A stretch of 64,000 nucleotides of DNA from Hymenochaete sp. R1. Taxonomy: Eukaryota; Basidiomycota; Agaricomycetes; Hymenochaetales; Hymenochaetaceae. This document shows positions 24,562-36,586 of this stretch, in pieces. The DNA lies in the NCBI GenBank assembly GCA_019400425.1, contig JAFREE010000109.1, positions 1 to 64,000 on the forward strand, written 5' to 3'. The translations under genes and the position numbers were made by a program. The notes beneath the pieces are model-generated. The model was given only the letters and a program-made list of their open reading frames with translations, ran no database searches and had not been told where the DNA came from. Positions within the stretch are counted from its first letter, which is position 1. Every line of letters begins with the position of its first letter.

Positions 24562-24800
24562 TGTTGGCCGACGATAGATAGGGGGAAAGAGCGCGACGGC
24601 GAGGGCGCTGCGGAAGAGGATGGAAAGGAAGGAAGGTGTTGAGAGAGAAGGAAGGAGCAAGGGAGACGAGATCGAGTCCAGCGCTGAGAGAAAAAAAGAT
24701 GTATTTTCCCACGCTCAAACATCGCTTATTCCCGCTTTTTCCCGAAAATAATAATATTATTATTTTATTTTATTTGCTTTTCTTTGTCTTCACCTTGACC
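24562..24800. promoter_or_regulatory. Bidirectional promoter of ATP1 and bL21m
   Basis: Only 239 bp separate the two start codons. The bL21m-proximal half carries an AT-rich run (AATAATATTATTATTTTATT around 24750-24769) that may act as an open promoter core. Both products are nuclear-encoded mitochondrial proteins, so shared control is plausible but not shown by the sequence. Confidence 0.5.
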
Positions 24801-25413
24801 ATGCTCTTCAACGCACTCCGTCGTACGTCTTGCTCGTTGATATTTTATTTTGTTGAAAATGGTCATCGTGCTGATAGCGAATGTAGCTGCAAAGAACGTC
24901 GGAGACATCGCGCGACGATGTTTTGCGACGGCGACGGCCGCTGCGCCTTCAACGTTAGCCCTTGAGGGCACGTCCCCAGCAGCCAACGCCTTGCCAAAGC
25001 TCTCGTCCACCCAAGACGCACTCACCCATCTACGCTCCCAGCCTTCGCATTACGTCGTCGCCAACCTCATGGGAAGACGACATGTCCTCGCTCCGCGGGA
25101 CCTCCTCACCCTCCCCCGTCTCAAGACAGTCAACGTTGGAGACAGACTCATCCTCTCTGACATACACGAAGTCGGCTCCCGTGACTATACCCTTCGAGCA
25201 TCTACCCTCGGCCAGGAGAGCCTCCCAGCTGGGCTTGTACGTGTAGAGGCGACTGTCGTCGAGCACACCAAGGGGCCCATGGAGCGTATCGTCAAATTCA
25301 AACGGAGGAAACATTATCAGAAGACGATTAAGCACAAGCAAACGTATACTCGTCTGCGCGTCGGACCCATTGAATTTGGTCAGGGCGAGGCATTACTGGA
25401 GGGAAGAATATAG
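24801..25413 (+). CDS. Mitochondrial large ribosomal subunit protein bL21m
   Basis: Homologue of bacterial L21 and yeast Mrpl49, part of the mitoribosome large subunit. I place the start at 24801: exon 1 (24801-24822) encodes MLFNALR. A 64-nt intron (GTACGT...TAG, 24823-24886) joins it to PAKNVGDIARRCFATATAA, giving a good mitochondrial presequence. A reading without that intron would begin at 24859 with MVIVLIANVAAKN, which lacks Arg near the front. The L21 core follows: YVVANLMGRRHVLAPRDLLTLP, VNVGDRLILSDIHEVGS, VRVEATVVEHTKGPMERIVKFKRRKHYQKT and KHKQTYTRLRVGPIEF. The KFKRRKxY..K..H.Q.YT.L.V signature of L21 is clear. It is single-copy in the window. Confidence 0.92.
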
Positions 25414-25532
25414 GAACAACTAGCGATAATGACATGATATTCGTCTTCATCATCTACTATTAAATTTCCCCTTCCTCTGGTGTATCCTCACGCCCACTGG
25501 GACTACCACGCGCCGTGTCTGCGCCATCATAC

Positions 25533-28258
25533 TTAGCCCTCTGCGTGTCGGTTTTCCGTAATTAGCTGCAAGTTTGTACCGCCTCCTAATGAACGCACCT
25601 TTTCTGAACGGTCCGAAACGCTTTTATCATCGCGCTCTCGCTTTTCACGTCCTTCATATCCAGAATAATCAAGTTCATCTTTCTCTGCATCTCGTGTGCT
25701 CCGTGACCTAGAAAGCCGACGATGTCCACGTTCGCGCTCGCGCTCGCGTTCACGTTCACGCCGACCACCACCATCTCGGTCGTTACGAGACTGATCTCGT
25801 TCTTTCTCTCGGTCTCGATCGCGATGATCTCTGTCCTTGTCACGATACTCTCGCTCACGCCGAGACTCGTACTCGTCATCACGAGCTCGACGGTGGTGCC
25901 GCGAGCTCTTCCCTTCATCCCACTCGCGCTCCCTTGCGCGGTCACGATCACGATCTCCATCTCTTCCGCCGCCCGGTTCCTTCCTCTTGCGACTCGTAGT
26001 AGAGCCGTCTTCGGACATATCGCGTTCGCGTTCGCGCATGCGTTCCTGTTATCGAATGTCAGCATATCGCTACACAGTATGTAAATGATAGAGACATGCC
26101 TTCTGCCGCTTTATAAATTTAGAGAAGGCAAGGCGCCTGCCTTCATCTTCAAGAGCTTTATATTCAGGAAGGCTCTCCATGAGCGGGATAGCGTCTTCAT
26201 AGCTCATATTCACTTCGATGGGCTGCTGAAGCTTCTTTAATGCGTAACGAAGGTCGTCTTGCATATGCCTTTGTTTTCTCTCTGATCGTCGTCTCTCAGT
26301 TTCCTGTCTCTTAACAGCTTCTGCATGGAACTTTTGGGATAGATCATTAGCTTCGATCAAGTACATCCATAGCTGAAACTCACGAAGTGATAGACATCCC
26401 CAATGTCGCTATCGCTCAACTTGCTCAGGGATTCTTGCCCTTTCTGCCGAGCATCAGAGACAAGTCGCTGGAAGTCCTCCAGCGATACGTCGTGCTTGAT
26501 CTCGAAGGCGTCTTTCTCGCTTTCCCCTTTTGTAGCCCTTTTGAACGCATCTTCTATGATGGCCACCTTGGTATCAAGTTTCTGGTCCAAGTTATCAACA
26601 ACATCCCAGAAAAGCTCGAGCGGGTTTGAACCCGGCTTGCCCAAAAGATTGAGATACCGTTCGTCACTTTCGAATTTGGGATACACATCCTTCCACTTTG
26701 ATCTCGCCCTGATTAACCCTGCATCTTTCAACTCACGGAGCAGCTCCTTGAATCCTTCACGGGCCTTCCGTTCAATCCGTGTCTTTTCAATGCCTTCACG
26801 ACGCATGCGAGTGTCGAATTCACGTTCCTGGACTCGAGCGTAGTCTTCAAAGGCAAGTAGAATGTCCAAATTCGGCAACTTCTGCAGCTCCTGGTCATTC
26901 GCCCAAGCGTCCGAGTCGAGGACAGCGGCGTGTGCAGTTCGCCAACGCGTAAAAACGTCAATGTTCATCTCTTTGAACAACGACACCACTTTTTCCATAC
27001 TGCGGGCGTGAGCAGCGCGGCCTTCTTGAGTCTCCCGTTGTTTGAGCTCTGAAACGTATTCGTCAAATATCATCTTCCGTTCCGACTCGATCTTTGCAGT
27101 CTGCCAAATTGGATGCTGCGCAAAAAGCTTGTCCGCAGTGGGGAAGGTGGAGTAATGGAATACATTAGGGTTTCCCTTGAGCATATTCCGTAATGCAGGT
27201 CGGACTTTAGCCAGACGTGCTTCCCGTTCCTCGCGCTCTTTCTCGATCAGGGAGTCGATAAACTAAAAGCTGTGAGTGACACAAGCTGGCTCAGCAATAG
27301 CTTAAGACATACCTTTTGCCAACAGGCTTTCTTCTCAGACAGTGAGTTCAGTGCCTTGTACAACGGGTCAGTGATGATTGCACGCATCGTCTGGTCCCAC
27401 GTCCACGTCGCATCTACACCTGCTTTCCTCAAAAGATGCATGAAAGCTTTCTCGCCCTCTTCTACCGTCGCAAACCCATTATGCGGAATCACGGGGTCCT
27501 CAGGCAGATTCGGGCGGCTAGGCAGTGCACTGGGCGTGGGCGTACTTGGAAGGGACGTGATGGAATTGGGCGCCGCGACGGCGAGCGGATTGGCTATGCC
27601 ATTGAGGGGTTGTTGCTGAGTTGGGGTTAAGGACGGGTCTGCGTTACCCAAAGGGACTAAAGCACCTTGTGAACCAGAGGTAAAGCTCGGAGCGATCAAG
27701 CGCGGGTTGTTCCTGCGAGAAAAATTGTGGTATGATCGAAGTTAGTGGCGAGGCGCTTGGCTTGGGGACTGCGAGCTTACATCTGTTGGGCAGTCTTTGC
27801 GTCCTTCTCAACTTTCTCGAGCAACGTGAGAAGTTCATCTGGCATATCCCATTTTGACTCTTTAGTTTCGGTCTGAATACAATATATAAGCGCCATAAGT
27901 CATAAAAAATTGAACGTGCATACGTTGTAGAAATACTTCCTTCCTCCGGAGAAGTACTCCTTCCATTTTGTTTGCCCTAAAGCTTTCTAAAGAGGCGTCA
28001 ACTAAGTGCTAGAACAACATAGGAAATGGACACGCACTTCAAAAGGAGACTTGAGGACTATACAAACTATCAGCGTCATTATCTGTGAGAGTAAAACAAG
28101 CAGATGTACCATCTGGTTTCTCCCAAACGCTCTCTTTTGACCCCGTATTAAACCAGTACGTGCGACCTTCCGGGTTTCGGTGCTCTGTCTGTGGAGGAGT
28201 CAGGTGTGCAAAAAATATTCATCGCGAGCTCTCTGGAACTTACCCAGATACCAGACAT
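25533..28258 (-). CDS. PRP40: Pre-mRNA splicing factor Prp40 (two WW domains plus FF domains)
   Basis: U1 snRNP component that bridges the 5' splice site and branch-point factors in early spliceosome assembly. The start at 28258 gives MSGIW, spliced to [16 protein letters not shown] and SVWEKPD (WW1). A second WW reads [16 protein letters not shown] plus [12 protein letters not shown]. After a Pro/Ala/Asn linker come tandem FF domains: [70 protein letters not shown], and [27 protein letters not shown] coiled, charged stretch and a C-terminal tail of about 150 residues made of Arg-Glu and Arg-Asp repeats follow, the usual Prp40 tail in basidiomycetes but longer than in yeast. Stop at 25533. 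The strong repeat composition of the tail creates long false frames on the opposite strand. Confidence 0.95.
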
Positions 28259-29921
28259 TACTTTATGTAGAGAAACGGAGGGCTGCTCTCCGATGTAGTA
28301 TGAAGTGGACGAGTCGAAGCGCCGCAGATATTTGCGTGACGAAGTCCACCTCCACCAAACATCAAGGATCGGCACGGGTTCCAAATTTAGCTCCGATCTA
28401 CCCGTGTCCATATCCGTGAGGTCAGATTTGCTCTTCCACCCCTCCTCCTCGAACTTCCCCTCATGTCATTGGCGCCCTTCTTCAAACTCAGAGTCTCAAA
28501 CAGCAAAAGGGCTCTGTTTCCGACAGGGTATCATGATACAGCCATAACTTGTCAAATTACATTTACAATCCCATTCAGTCCAACGCACTCACGTCGCTTG
28601 AATCCAACATTTTACATTTCATGAAATGTGAAATGAGATATACAGAGGTCTCGTTTTGAAGGAGGGTCTTTAAGAAAAATGTACAGAGCACGTCAATGGA
28701 GTTGATAGGCGTAATGAACCATTTATCTGCATTCACTGATGCAGGTGACCTCGAGTGCTCGGTTTGCTCTGCTCACAGTGGGTCACTTGGACTTGAAGTA
28801 TGACGGATTAGTAAAGGGCATCCACAACTCCTTTTTATAGATGAAAGCTCGTCGACCGACCATGATAGCGAAACACCGCGAATTCCTAAATTAGGGCCTT
28901 TTAACGTGTTAAGTAGCTCTTTTTCACGCTGGTGGCCGACTTACAGTATTACCTATTTGTCAATATTGTATTGAGTGGTTGACAATGATCTATGCCATTC
29001 CGTTTTTATATATGTTCTTTCCGTGCGTGCGTGCGTACCAGGCGTCACTCGGGCCAAGCATACATAGTGCTGCATGTTGACCTTCGAGGTCTCGGAGGTC
29101 TCAACAACTTGAAATATCGAACCCTGAATCAGGTCAGACTCATCGGACTTACTGCCAGAAGTCCAGTCCCAGATCAATTGGCTGCAGTGGGCACGCAGTG
29201 CATTAATATTCATCTTTGGATTCATCTTACAGGGAGGAAATTAATATAATTTTCATTTCTTTCAAGTCATCAAGCTTCTAGCCTCTTTCTTTCCTTGTTG
29301 TCCGGGGTCCCTTTCTACTCTCGCTCCTTTCCTGGGTATCGATCCTCGATCGCAGATAAGATTGTCTTTAGTCGGCGGAGGCGGCGTCCAGTAGTAGCAC
29401 AGTGGTGGCTATGTCGTCCGAGGCAGATAGTAGCTGAAGCTGAACTGTGAACTGTATTTTATCACCCAGGAAAACATGTACACGTACACTTAACCTTAAC
29501 GATGATTTTCTTCTTCTCTGCATTCTACGCTTCCTACCATCGAGTTCCAACGTGATTGATATGTTGGAATAATAATAGCATGGTGTATATGGCTGGTTCT
29601 AGCTTGTTTCTGAAGGAAGGTTTATGAAGCGTGTTGCAATGAAGCGATCCTCGGACAAGGTCCAGTTGGGCCTTGCGGTCTAGGCAAGTGGTAGGTATTC
29701 TTCCGTGTCTTCCACGTCTACGATTAATCGTGTTACTTCAGTTACTTCTCGCAGGCTCGTAAAAGAATAAAGAAACAAAAATTCGACAATAATCTAAGAC
29801 ATTAATACATTAAGTTTGCAATAAGCGAGTGGCAGTCGAATCTTGAAATGTGCAGACGGAAACAACAGCAATAATTATCGCCAATCGCAGAGTCACAAAA
29901 TCTTTAATGCCAGTAAACACG
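28259..29921. other. 1.7-kb gap upstream of PRP40 and downstream of the GT61 gene
   Basis: The left side is the PRP40 promoter, the right side the 3' flank of the GT61 gene. I see only short frames without codon bias and no RNA gene. A perfect 16-bp palindrome (ACATTTCATGAAATGT) lies at 28614-28629, and a GTGC repeat run lies near 29024-29036. Confidence 0.45.
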
Positions 29922-31732
29922 TCAGTCGTCAACTTGGGTCAGGGCGAGTCTCCTATGCACAAGGTCAGCCACCATCTTGCCGTCGAGAGGTATCGAGTTT
30001 CCTTGGAAGCCTTCTGGGTACATTGGATACTTGGGTATATTCGGTCGCGTGAACGATCTACAAACCGGAGAATAGAAAAAAGAAGACAGGCACCGACAGC
30101 CCATTCGTATCAGAAAACAGGGGAAGGCAGGGGGGAACGAATGCATGAGCATGAGCGAAATCGAAAATGAAAGAGAAAGAGAGAAGGACCCAACGTACAC
30201 GTTACCCCAAGTACCGTAGTGTTTCATTCCCAAAGCGCGCGCGGTGTATTCGTAGTCGAAGTTGACACCTTGCGGGTAGAGAAACTCGATGACGGTCGTT
30301 CGAGGGGAGGGTCGCATCCAGAGGAGGGAAGTAAGCCCGTTTCCGTGTACGCCCATCATGATCTATCGTCCAGTCAGTCTTTTGAATTGAGATTATGAAG
30401 AAGGGCAGCGTACCGTTGTTCGCCCTGCTAACCGGATCTGTTCGGCTCTGGTGAGGTCTTGCATATTCACAATGTTCACCTCGTACCCGTACTGGTCTCT
30501 CAGATTGTACAGCTCGCGTACGAGCGTTTCGTGGTCCTCTTGAAGAAGCATCCTCCGACCCCAAGACTGTCTCGAGATATACGTGATGACATGCTTCTGC
30601 TCCTGCGTGCCCGAGACAGTGCCCACGATCGATTCCTTCGACGACCCACTAAACTCCATAACACTCTTCCGAATGGGAGAGAACCAGTGATCGCTGCCCT
30701 CCAGCTCAAACGCGTTGGAGGCCGGACACCAAGTCACTTTGAACGGGTCGCCTTCGCCCGCACTGGCTCGGTCACCCAGCACCACACGGTCGTACACGAA
30801 CACAGTCTTCATCGAGGCCCTGTCTGCCCATTCCTCCGATGTCTCGTAGGCCATGGCGGGAAACGCGCCTCGCATCACCCATTGGTTCATCCCAGCGTAG
30901 TCCCACCACTCGCGGGTTTTGATGTGTCTGAATATCGTGCGCTTGGGGAGGGGTAGACTCGTTTCGCCGTTCACGCCGATGTTGAGGTCTAACGAGGAAT
31001 ACGTCCGCCAGAGACCGAAGAAGATCTCGGCTGCCCAGTGACTGTGATAGAGCGTCAGTGGGAGAGCGCCTGCTAGCTTGATGTACGATATACGTACTAG
31101 TAATGGTTGATGAATTGTTTCGGGTCTGTGACCATAAAGGTGACACCTTCCATTCGGGACGCAGAGTCTTGTTTCCATATTTCTCGAGCACGTTCGGGAG
31201 TGACGACCTGGATGTCGTCGTCTGATGGTATACGCCTCTCTTTCTCGAGGGGACCGTTGTAGATAGGGTAACCGGATGAAGTGATCAATCGCAGGTTCGG
31301 AATGGATTTAGGTTCGGAGGTGACAATGAAGATAGTGCCGTTCCAAATGTAAAGAGTGTCGAGAATGCTCCAGCCTAAACGTACTGTCAGTCAAGTTCTA
31401 GACGGTAGAGAATTCTGAAGGGGAGCTAGAGCTAGCGCCTGAATAAACTCACCGGCGACATGTTTGACCAGCTTAGTCTCCGGCACGGAAGAAGACCAAA
31501 AGACATGCGCGTCTGCTGTCACCAGCTCGGACTCCGCCACCTGCTTCGGTGGTGACTTGTCTGAGAACCCATTCTGGCCTGGTTCATACTGTAAGTTTTC
31601 TGAAGGCGAGGAGGAATTAAAATACGGGGAGTCGTAGTTATAGGTGGAGTGGGCGAAGAAGAGGAAGGTGAACAGGAGAGCTGCAAGGAGGAAGAGCTCG
31701 CGGCGGGAGAGGTCAAATAGGCAACGCCTCAT
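29922..31732 (-). CDS. Family 61 glycosyltransferase, type II membrane protein
   Basis: GT61 (DUF563) enzymes transfer sugars such as xylose, arabinose or GlcNAc in the secretory pathway. The N-terminus (MRRCLFDLSRRELFLLAALLFTFLFFAHS) has a basic cytosolic end and one signal-anchor helix, so the catalytic part faces the ER/Golgi lumen. Then come VFWSSSVPETKLVKHVAG, WSILDTLYIWNGTIFIVT, YHWAAEIFFGLWRTY, a region with VFYDR-like FVYDRVVLGDRAS, HVITYISRQSWGRRML, and the family's C-terminal signature MGVHGNGLTSLLWM followed by VIEFLYPQGVNFDYEYTARALG. The end is LTQVDD at 29922. Five or so introns. The HGxGLTxLLxM motif makes the family call firm; donor and acceptor are unknown. Confidence 0.88.
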
Positions 31733-32765
31733 GAGGAGCCAAGGCCCGAGAGAGTGAAAGCGAACTGGGGCGAGATAGAGATGGGAAGAGAAAGAGAGAG
31801 GGAAAAGATGAAAACGACGAGGGGGAAGCGAATGGATGAGAGATGAGAAAAGGGGGGGTGGATTAGGAGGAGCGGAGCTAGGCTAGGGACAGGGACACAG
31901 CTGCTGCTGCTGCTACTAGTAGTCTTTCACTACACCTGACGTCGTCCGAGTCGTTGAGCACAGAGTCAGACTGTATTCCTCTAATATTATGCGCTGTTAG
32001 AAGGCGTTCTGGTAGAGACATGTGGTGCTACACGGAATCAGAGATGTCGGTGTTAAGAACGCAGACGAGACGGCCATCATAAGATAACAAGAGGAATCTA
32101 ACGGGCGCATACTATGTAGTACTGGTCGTAGTACAAAGGGTCATCCTCCTCCTCCTATCCGCCGCGCCGCCACATCCGTCCCTCGTCTTTTTATAATTTA
32201 TGTACTTTACCCACTCATTGACTTGTTTCGCTCTCCCAATCTCCGATGTCGACGTCTGTCCGTATTCAATTTGTTCAATGCTTTACAGATGCTCGAGACT
32301 CCGAAAGCCAATCATGTCTCACTTCAGTACAAGACTGCATGTCCTGTATCATATGATGGAGCACTCGAGGTCATTCCAGAGGCCTTTTGTTTGTTGAAAA
32401 TTGAAAATAAGTAAATAAAATAAAACAAAATGATTGACGATATATGTCTAACGACTGAAATGAATTGTTATGGTGATGGCCGAGTGCCGCCGGCGTTTAC
32501 CGACATCTTTTCCTCTCCACCACCCCTCCCTCCTCCTCCCCGACGTTGAGCTTATCGACTGTTTTCTTTCCCCTCGACGACCACGAACATCCAGCTCTTC
32601 TCTCTCACGTCATCCTACGGTCTTTACTCTTGTCACTCTTTTCTTTAGTTCTCTCAACTCCCGACTCTCTCTTCTCAACACTTGTCTTGTTCCAAAGCAA
32701 ATCCTTGGAAACCCGGTTAAATTCAGTATTTTCTTTATTGCTGTATTACCATCTGGCATCCAACC
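31733..32765. promoter_or_regulatory. Divergent 1-kb spacer between GT61 and a membrane protein gene
   Basis: It lies between two outward-facing starts. It contains a purine-rich GAGAAAG tract near 31780-31850, a short CTG repeat (five units from 31901), and CT-rich runs at 32510-32660 on the plus-strand gene side, typical of a fungal leader. No gene was seen. Confidence 0.4.
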
Positions 32766-34769
32766 ATGCAAGATTTTATCAAGACGCACATGAAGAGGGT
32801 TCCGGAAAGGCATCGAAAAATACGAGCCCTCTTTGGCAGCGACGATGATACCGATACCGAAACAGATGCAAAGACAACCGCAGGTCGAACAACGGCAAAC
32901 GTTCGTCCTACGACTACACCTGTCGTTACTTCTGAGCCAGCAACAACACCTCTTGTCAAGACTACAGAGAAGTCGACAGAAGCGCAATCAAGTGAGCCGG
33001 AATTGTGTTGTGTGTGAATGAGGCATTAAATATTTGATTAGCCTCGTCTTCTACTCAGAGAACGTCGGCTGCCTCGACGACATCGGAGGCTGCAAAGACC
33101 TCGTCGTCTACTACGAGCTCGGCGACCAACACTTCCAGCTCGTCTACTCCAACTACGACTTCCCATTCGTCAACGCAGGCTGTACGTCTGTTTTTCATCG
33201 CTTGTCATGTCTTCAAAGCTCACATATTCGACATATAGACTACCTCGAGCTCCAAAGCGGCCTCTAGCACGACACCGACTACTTCTGTTTTAACACAGAT
33301 TGCTAGCACGGCAAGTCGAACTGTTGCCTCTGCTTCCGGAACGACATTGGATGCGGCTGCTTCAGCGACTACGAGTGCAACTACAACTTCTGGCATGAGC
33401 ACTATCGGTATAATTGGAATTACTGGTGCCGCCATCGTGGGTGCTGCCGTTCTCATGGCTGTAATCATGTTCTTTGTGGTGAGTTCTAGGCCGTCTTGGA
33501 AGAATATTATTAGATATCTGATTCCCACCCAAGCGTCGCATGAACAGGAAGAATGACGGGTTCGACGTGGACGAGTTCAAGGATCAATCTGTTGTGCTGA
33601 AGGATGATGAATACAGGCCACCTTCCTACGGTGGACTTGCCGGAAATGGCTTTGACCGCAGTACTCCTCGTCCACCGACCATGTTCGAGCGTCACAATCA
33701 GACGGTCGTGACTTACGGAGACCCCCGCCCGCCTTTCGGTTTTGCTCAGAACTACCAACAACCCAACGGGTACGGCGAAGCGAATCCATTCAGTGACTAT
33801 GCAGCTCCGTCACCGATGTCATATGGTCCTGGCCCCGGAATGTATGCTCCCTCCCCAATCACTTCACCTGCTCCCACAGCACAACCGTTCCTTATGCGTG
33901 GACCATCCAATGGATCAGCTCAGTCTCCGGCTTTCTCACCGTACGTTTCGCCGTACGAGAATGGGGCCTCGAACGATGTTCAGAATCTGGCTCGGTCCCC
34001 ATCCAATGGAATGCCCCAAGTTTTGTCCCGTGGAAACTCTGTGTCCCACTCTGCTGAAGGCGATGGTGATTATGCGGATCTGAATCGTGCGAGTGTTACA
34101 CCGTTCCAGGCAGCCCAGTATGAAGCAATCTCGAAGCAGTTGAATATCCCAGTTCCCATGCCCCTTCCTCAGGTTTATGAAGCCGAGGAAGTCGTGCACG
34201 ATTCCCGGAATGCTACTGCAGCCGACGCCAAGCATGGATCGACAATGGATGTATCGCCTTTCAACGATCCGGCACAAGAAATGTCTGCCTCTGGAGTGAC
34301 TCGAGCCGAGGAAGAGGATTACAGGCCAGCGCGCCCTTCCTCTGAGTTCCATCACGAGTCGCAGATCATTGTGATGCCCGCAAACCCTTCCCCTCGTTCG
34401 CCTTCCCCTCCACCGTCTCTCCCTGAAATCGAGCGCTCCGAGCACGTCTTCACTCCCATGGAAAGCACGTTCTCCGTCACGGCGTCCCCATATAAGCCAT
34501 CTTTCGACATTCCGGAACGTCGCGGTACGCCGAAGAAGGAAGACATGCCTCCGCTCAGCCCAGTCCCGACCTCTCCTCAGCGCGCCCAGCTCGTCAATGG
34601 TGATGTGAACTCGTTGCACGAGGGCCGTGAGACGCCTGTTCAGATCGAGTATGTGAAGCCCGGCGACCCACTTCCTCAGGCTGTCTCGACGCAGGGGGAG
34701 ACGAAGACAAAGGCGCCTATTCGTCCGGAGTCTACGTACGAGAATGAGGACGCTTACGGCGGACTCTAA
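32766..34769 (+). CDS. Ser/Thr-rich single-pass membrane protein with long Pro-rich tail
   Basis: I do not recognise a named family. Exon 1 (from 32766) begins MQDFIKTHMKRVPERHRKIRALFG and an acidic DDDTDTETD patch, with no obvious cleavable signal peptide. After the first intron (about 33000-33050) the frame is almost only Ser, Thr and Ala (TSSSTQRTSAASTTSEAAKTSSSTT and more), a mucin-like, probably O-glycosylated segment continued after a second intron near 33183-33239. Then comes one helix, GIIGITGAAIVGAAVLMAVIMFF, and a third intron after V at about 33480. The cytosolic tail of about 400 residues starts NDGFDVDEFKDQSVV and is rich in Pro, Ser, Tyr and Asn, ending in YENEDAYGGL. The plan resembles fungal wall-stress sensors, but no cysteine-rich head is present. 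The exact third splice acceptor is uncertain. Confidence 0.72.
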
Positions 34770-36586
34770 GTAAATCGTGCATAATAGTGCTAAGTTGATG
34801 TGATATCGACGATAAGGTTTCAAATTCACGTCTCTTAACATTCTGTCTTTGATTTCAACCGCGGTTGACTGGATTGCTCACGTTTGATATTCGGTATTTT
34901 CTGCTTTATCCTTTCCCCCCTTCCTCAAGCGTTGAACGCTTTGGCCGACACGTCGTTCCACTTACCGCTTCACCCGAAGCCAGTGTTGGAATAGCAGTGC
35001 ACCGACATCAACAGTGCAACCATCCCGGTTCTGTGCATATACCCTATATTCATCTGCATTGCTTTCGATGCTAATGATCAAAGCTTTCCGTTCCCACTTC
35101 CATTTCTTGACGCCCCGCCGGATACGGGCCACCTCCCGTTTATACCCAGGTCCACGCTCGCTCGAACTTCGAAATCGATATCGAGGCAGCTGCCACCTGT
35201 GCTCTTGTGCTTTTTCTTATCTGTGTTTATTGGGCAACCTATTTTGTACATGTCGCATTTATGTTTGTTTTGTTTTGTTCGTTTTTTTGTTGGTCAATTC
35301 CCCCCGCCTCCACCTCTCTGGAAGATACTGATATTTTCGTCTTTTTTTCCGACCTTCGAATGAATTGATACCGTATATTGCTGAAGTCCAATACGATACG
35401 TGTTTTATTTATACGCGATGCGGGAATGGTGTTGTCCTGTGTGAGTGCGCATGGCCTTGGACCCGTCCGGCTTCGTTATACATGGATATCGACCTTCGTC
35501 TGTTGGGTGTCGTTCAGGTTTAATTTCGTTTCATATCGAGGTCTCGCTATTGGTATGCATTGCACTCCTTCTCCTTCAAAGAATTCATACTCACCACTTC
35601 ATCGTGCCCCAGCTTCTTCCCTCTCCCTCCCCTTGGAAAGTTTCACCGGCACCATCACTATCCGGCCCGTCGAACTCCCTCTCAGGCATTCGACTATCAA
35701 GCCTACATACCACTTCGTACCTCCGAAAAGGTAGTGTATCACATTTCCAACAAAAGCATCGCCCAGACTCACGACTCGAACTGCTAGTGTCAGTGAACTG
35801 AACGTCGCAAGGTGAGTTTTTAGAGTTCTTTGTCGAAGCACGCTCGACTTGGATGTTGCATCGCACGTGAATCCTACCTAGCTCGCTGGACGCCGTTCCT
35901 TTGCCTTGACGTTTCTGTTTCCTCGCACAAGGTCATGGCTATCTTCGAGCATCCCTCCATGAGCGATGTATCGTGTTTCTCGTACTAAGCCGCCTCAATA
36001 TCCGGCTTCAATTACTCAACGGACTCGAGTGCGTCCTTGTAATGAAAACGTTCTTTCAACGTGTAATGGCCTCTACGTTGTTTTTCACGACAGACACAAA
36101 CCCAAACACTTACAACCGCTTCCTGCTGACGATACGCACCTTCCGAAGTCGATCACTGGGCTGCAGATCATGTAGGTCTGGACAAAGAATCATGGGTGTG
36201 GGAAGAGGTATTCGGTATTCGGACCGGATACAACGGCACTTGATTTCGTCAGTATCAGTTCATGGTTCTACTGTCGACGCGTACTGTGTACTGATGCATT
36301 CAACTAGAGAATGGCGGGAATTGCCGTCTGCTCTTCAGATGTAACTCGGCCCTCAGCTTTACTAGGATATGTCAACAGTATCGATGTGAGTAGTACTCGA
36401 GGTTCGTCAACGATCCTTTGGTGCTGCCCTGCCTCGCAATTTCATCGCGTGCTGCTTTGACTTATCCTCGCTCCCGTCCCCCCAAGCTATCCCTCATCTC
36501 CGCTCTCCATATCCTGTCTGGCAACTCATCAGCTTCCAGCACCCTTTCTCTCCCCTTACCCATTTTTATCCACCTCCAGCCCCAAG
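34770..36586. other. 1.8-kb stretch without a supported gene
   Basis: The first 600 bp are the T-rich 3' flank of the membrane protein gene (TTTTTTTGTTGG near 35282, TATTTATACG near 35406). From 35540 to 36400 several frames of 60-125 codons overlap on both strands, including a plus-strand frame at 35973-36344, but none shows a conserved motif or codon bias. I cannot support a gene here. Confidence 0.4.

Noticed and set aside
25586..26088. Long frames on the plus strand and in a second minus-strand frame over the PRP40 tail, one strongly hydrophobic
   Set aside because: They are produced by the Arg-Glu/Arg-Asp codon repeats of the PRP40 C-terminus read in other frames.
26615..26640. GGTTTGAACCCGG sequence resembling a tRNA B box
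   Set aside because: It lies inside a PRP40 FF-domain exon, and no A box or foldable arms are at the right distance.
33034..33267. Plus-strand frame that looks like an ordinary globular protein (LVFYSENVGCLDD...)
   Set aside because: The overlapping frame continues the Ser/Thr-rich chain of the membrane protein gene between two good introns; this frame is a shadow.
33936..34841. 300-codon minus-strand frame opposite the membrane protein tail
   Set aside because: It is Arg/Leu/His-rich with no motif and mirrors the Pro/Ser-rich coding strand.
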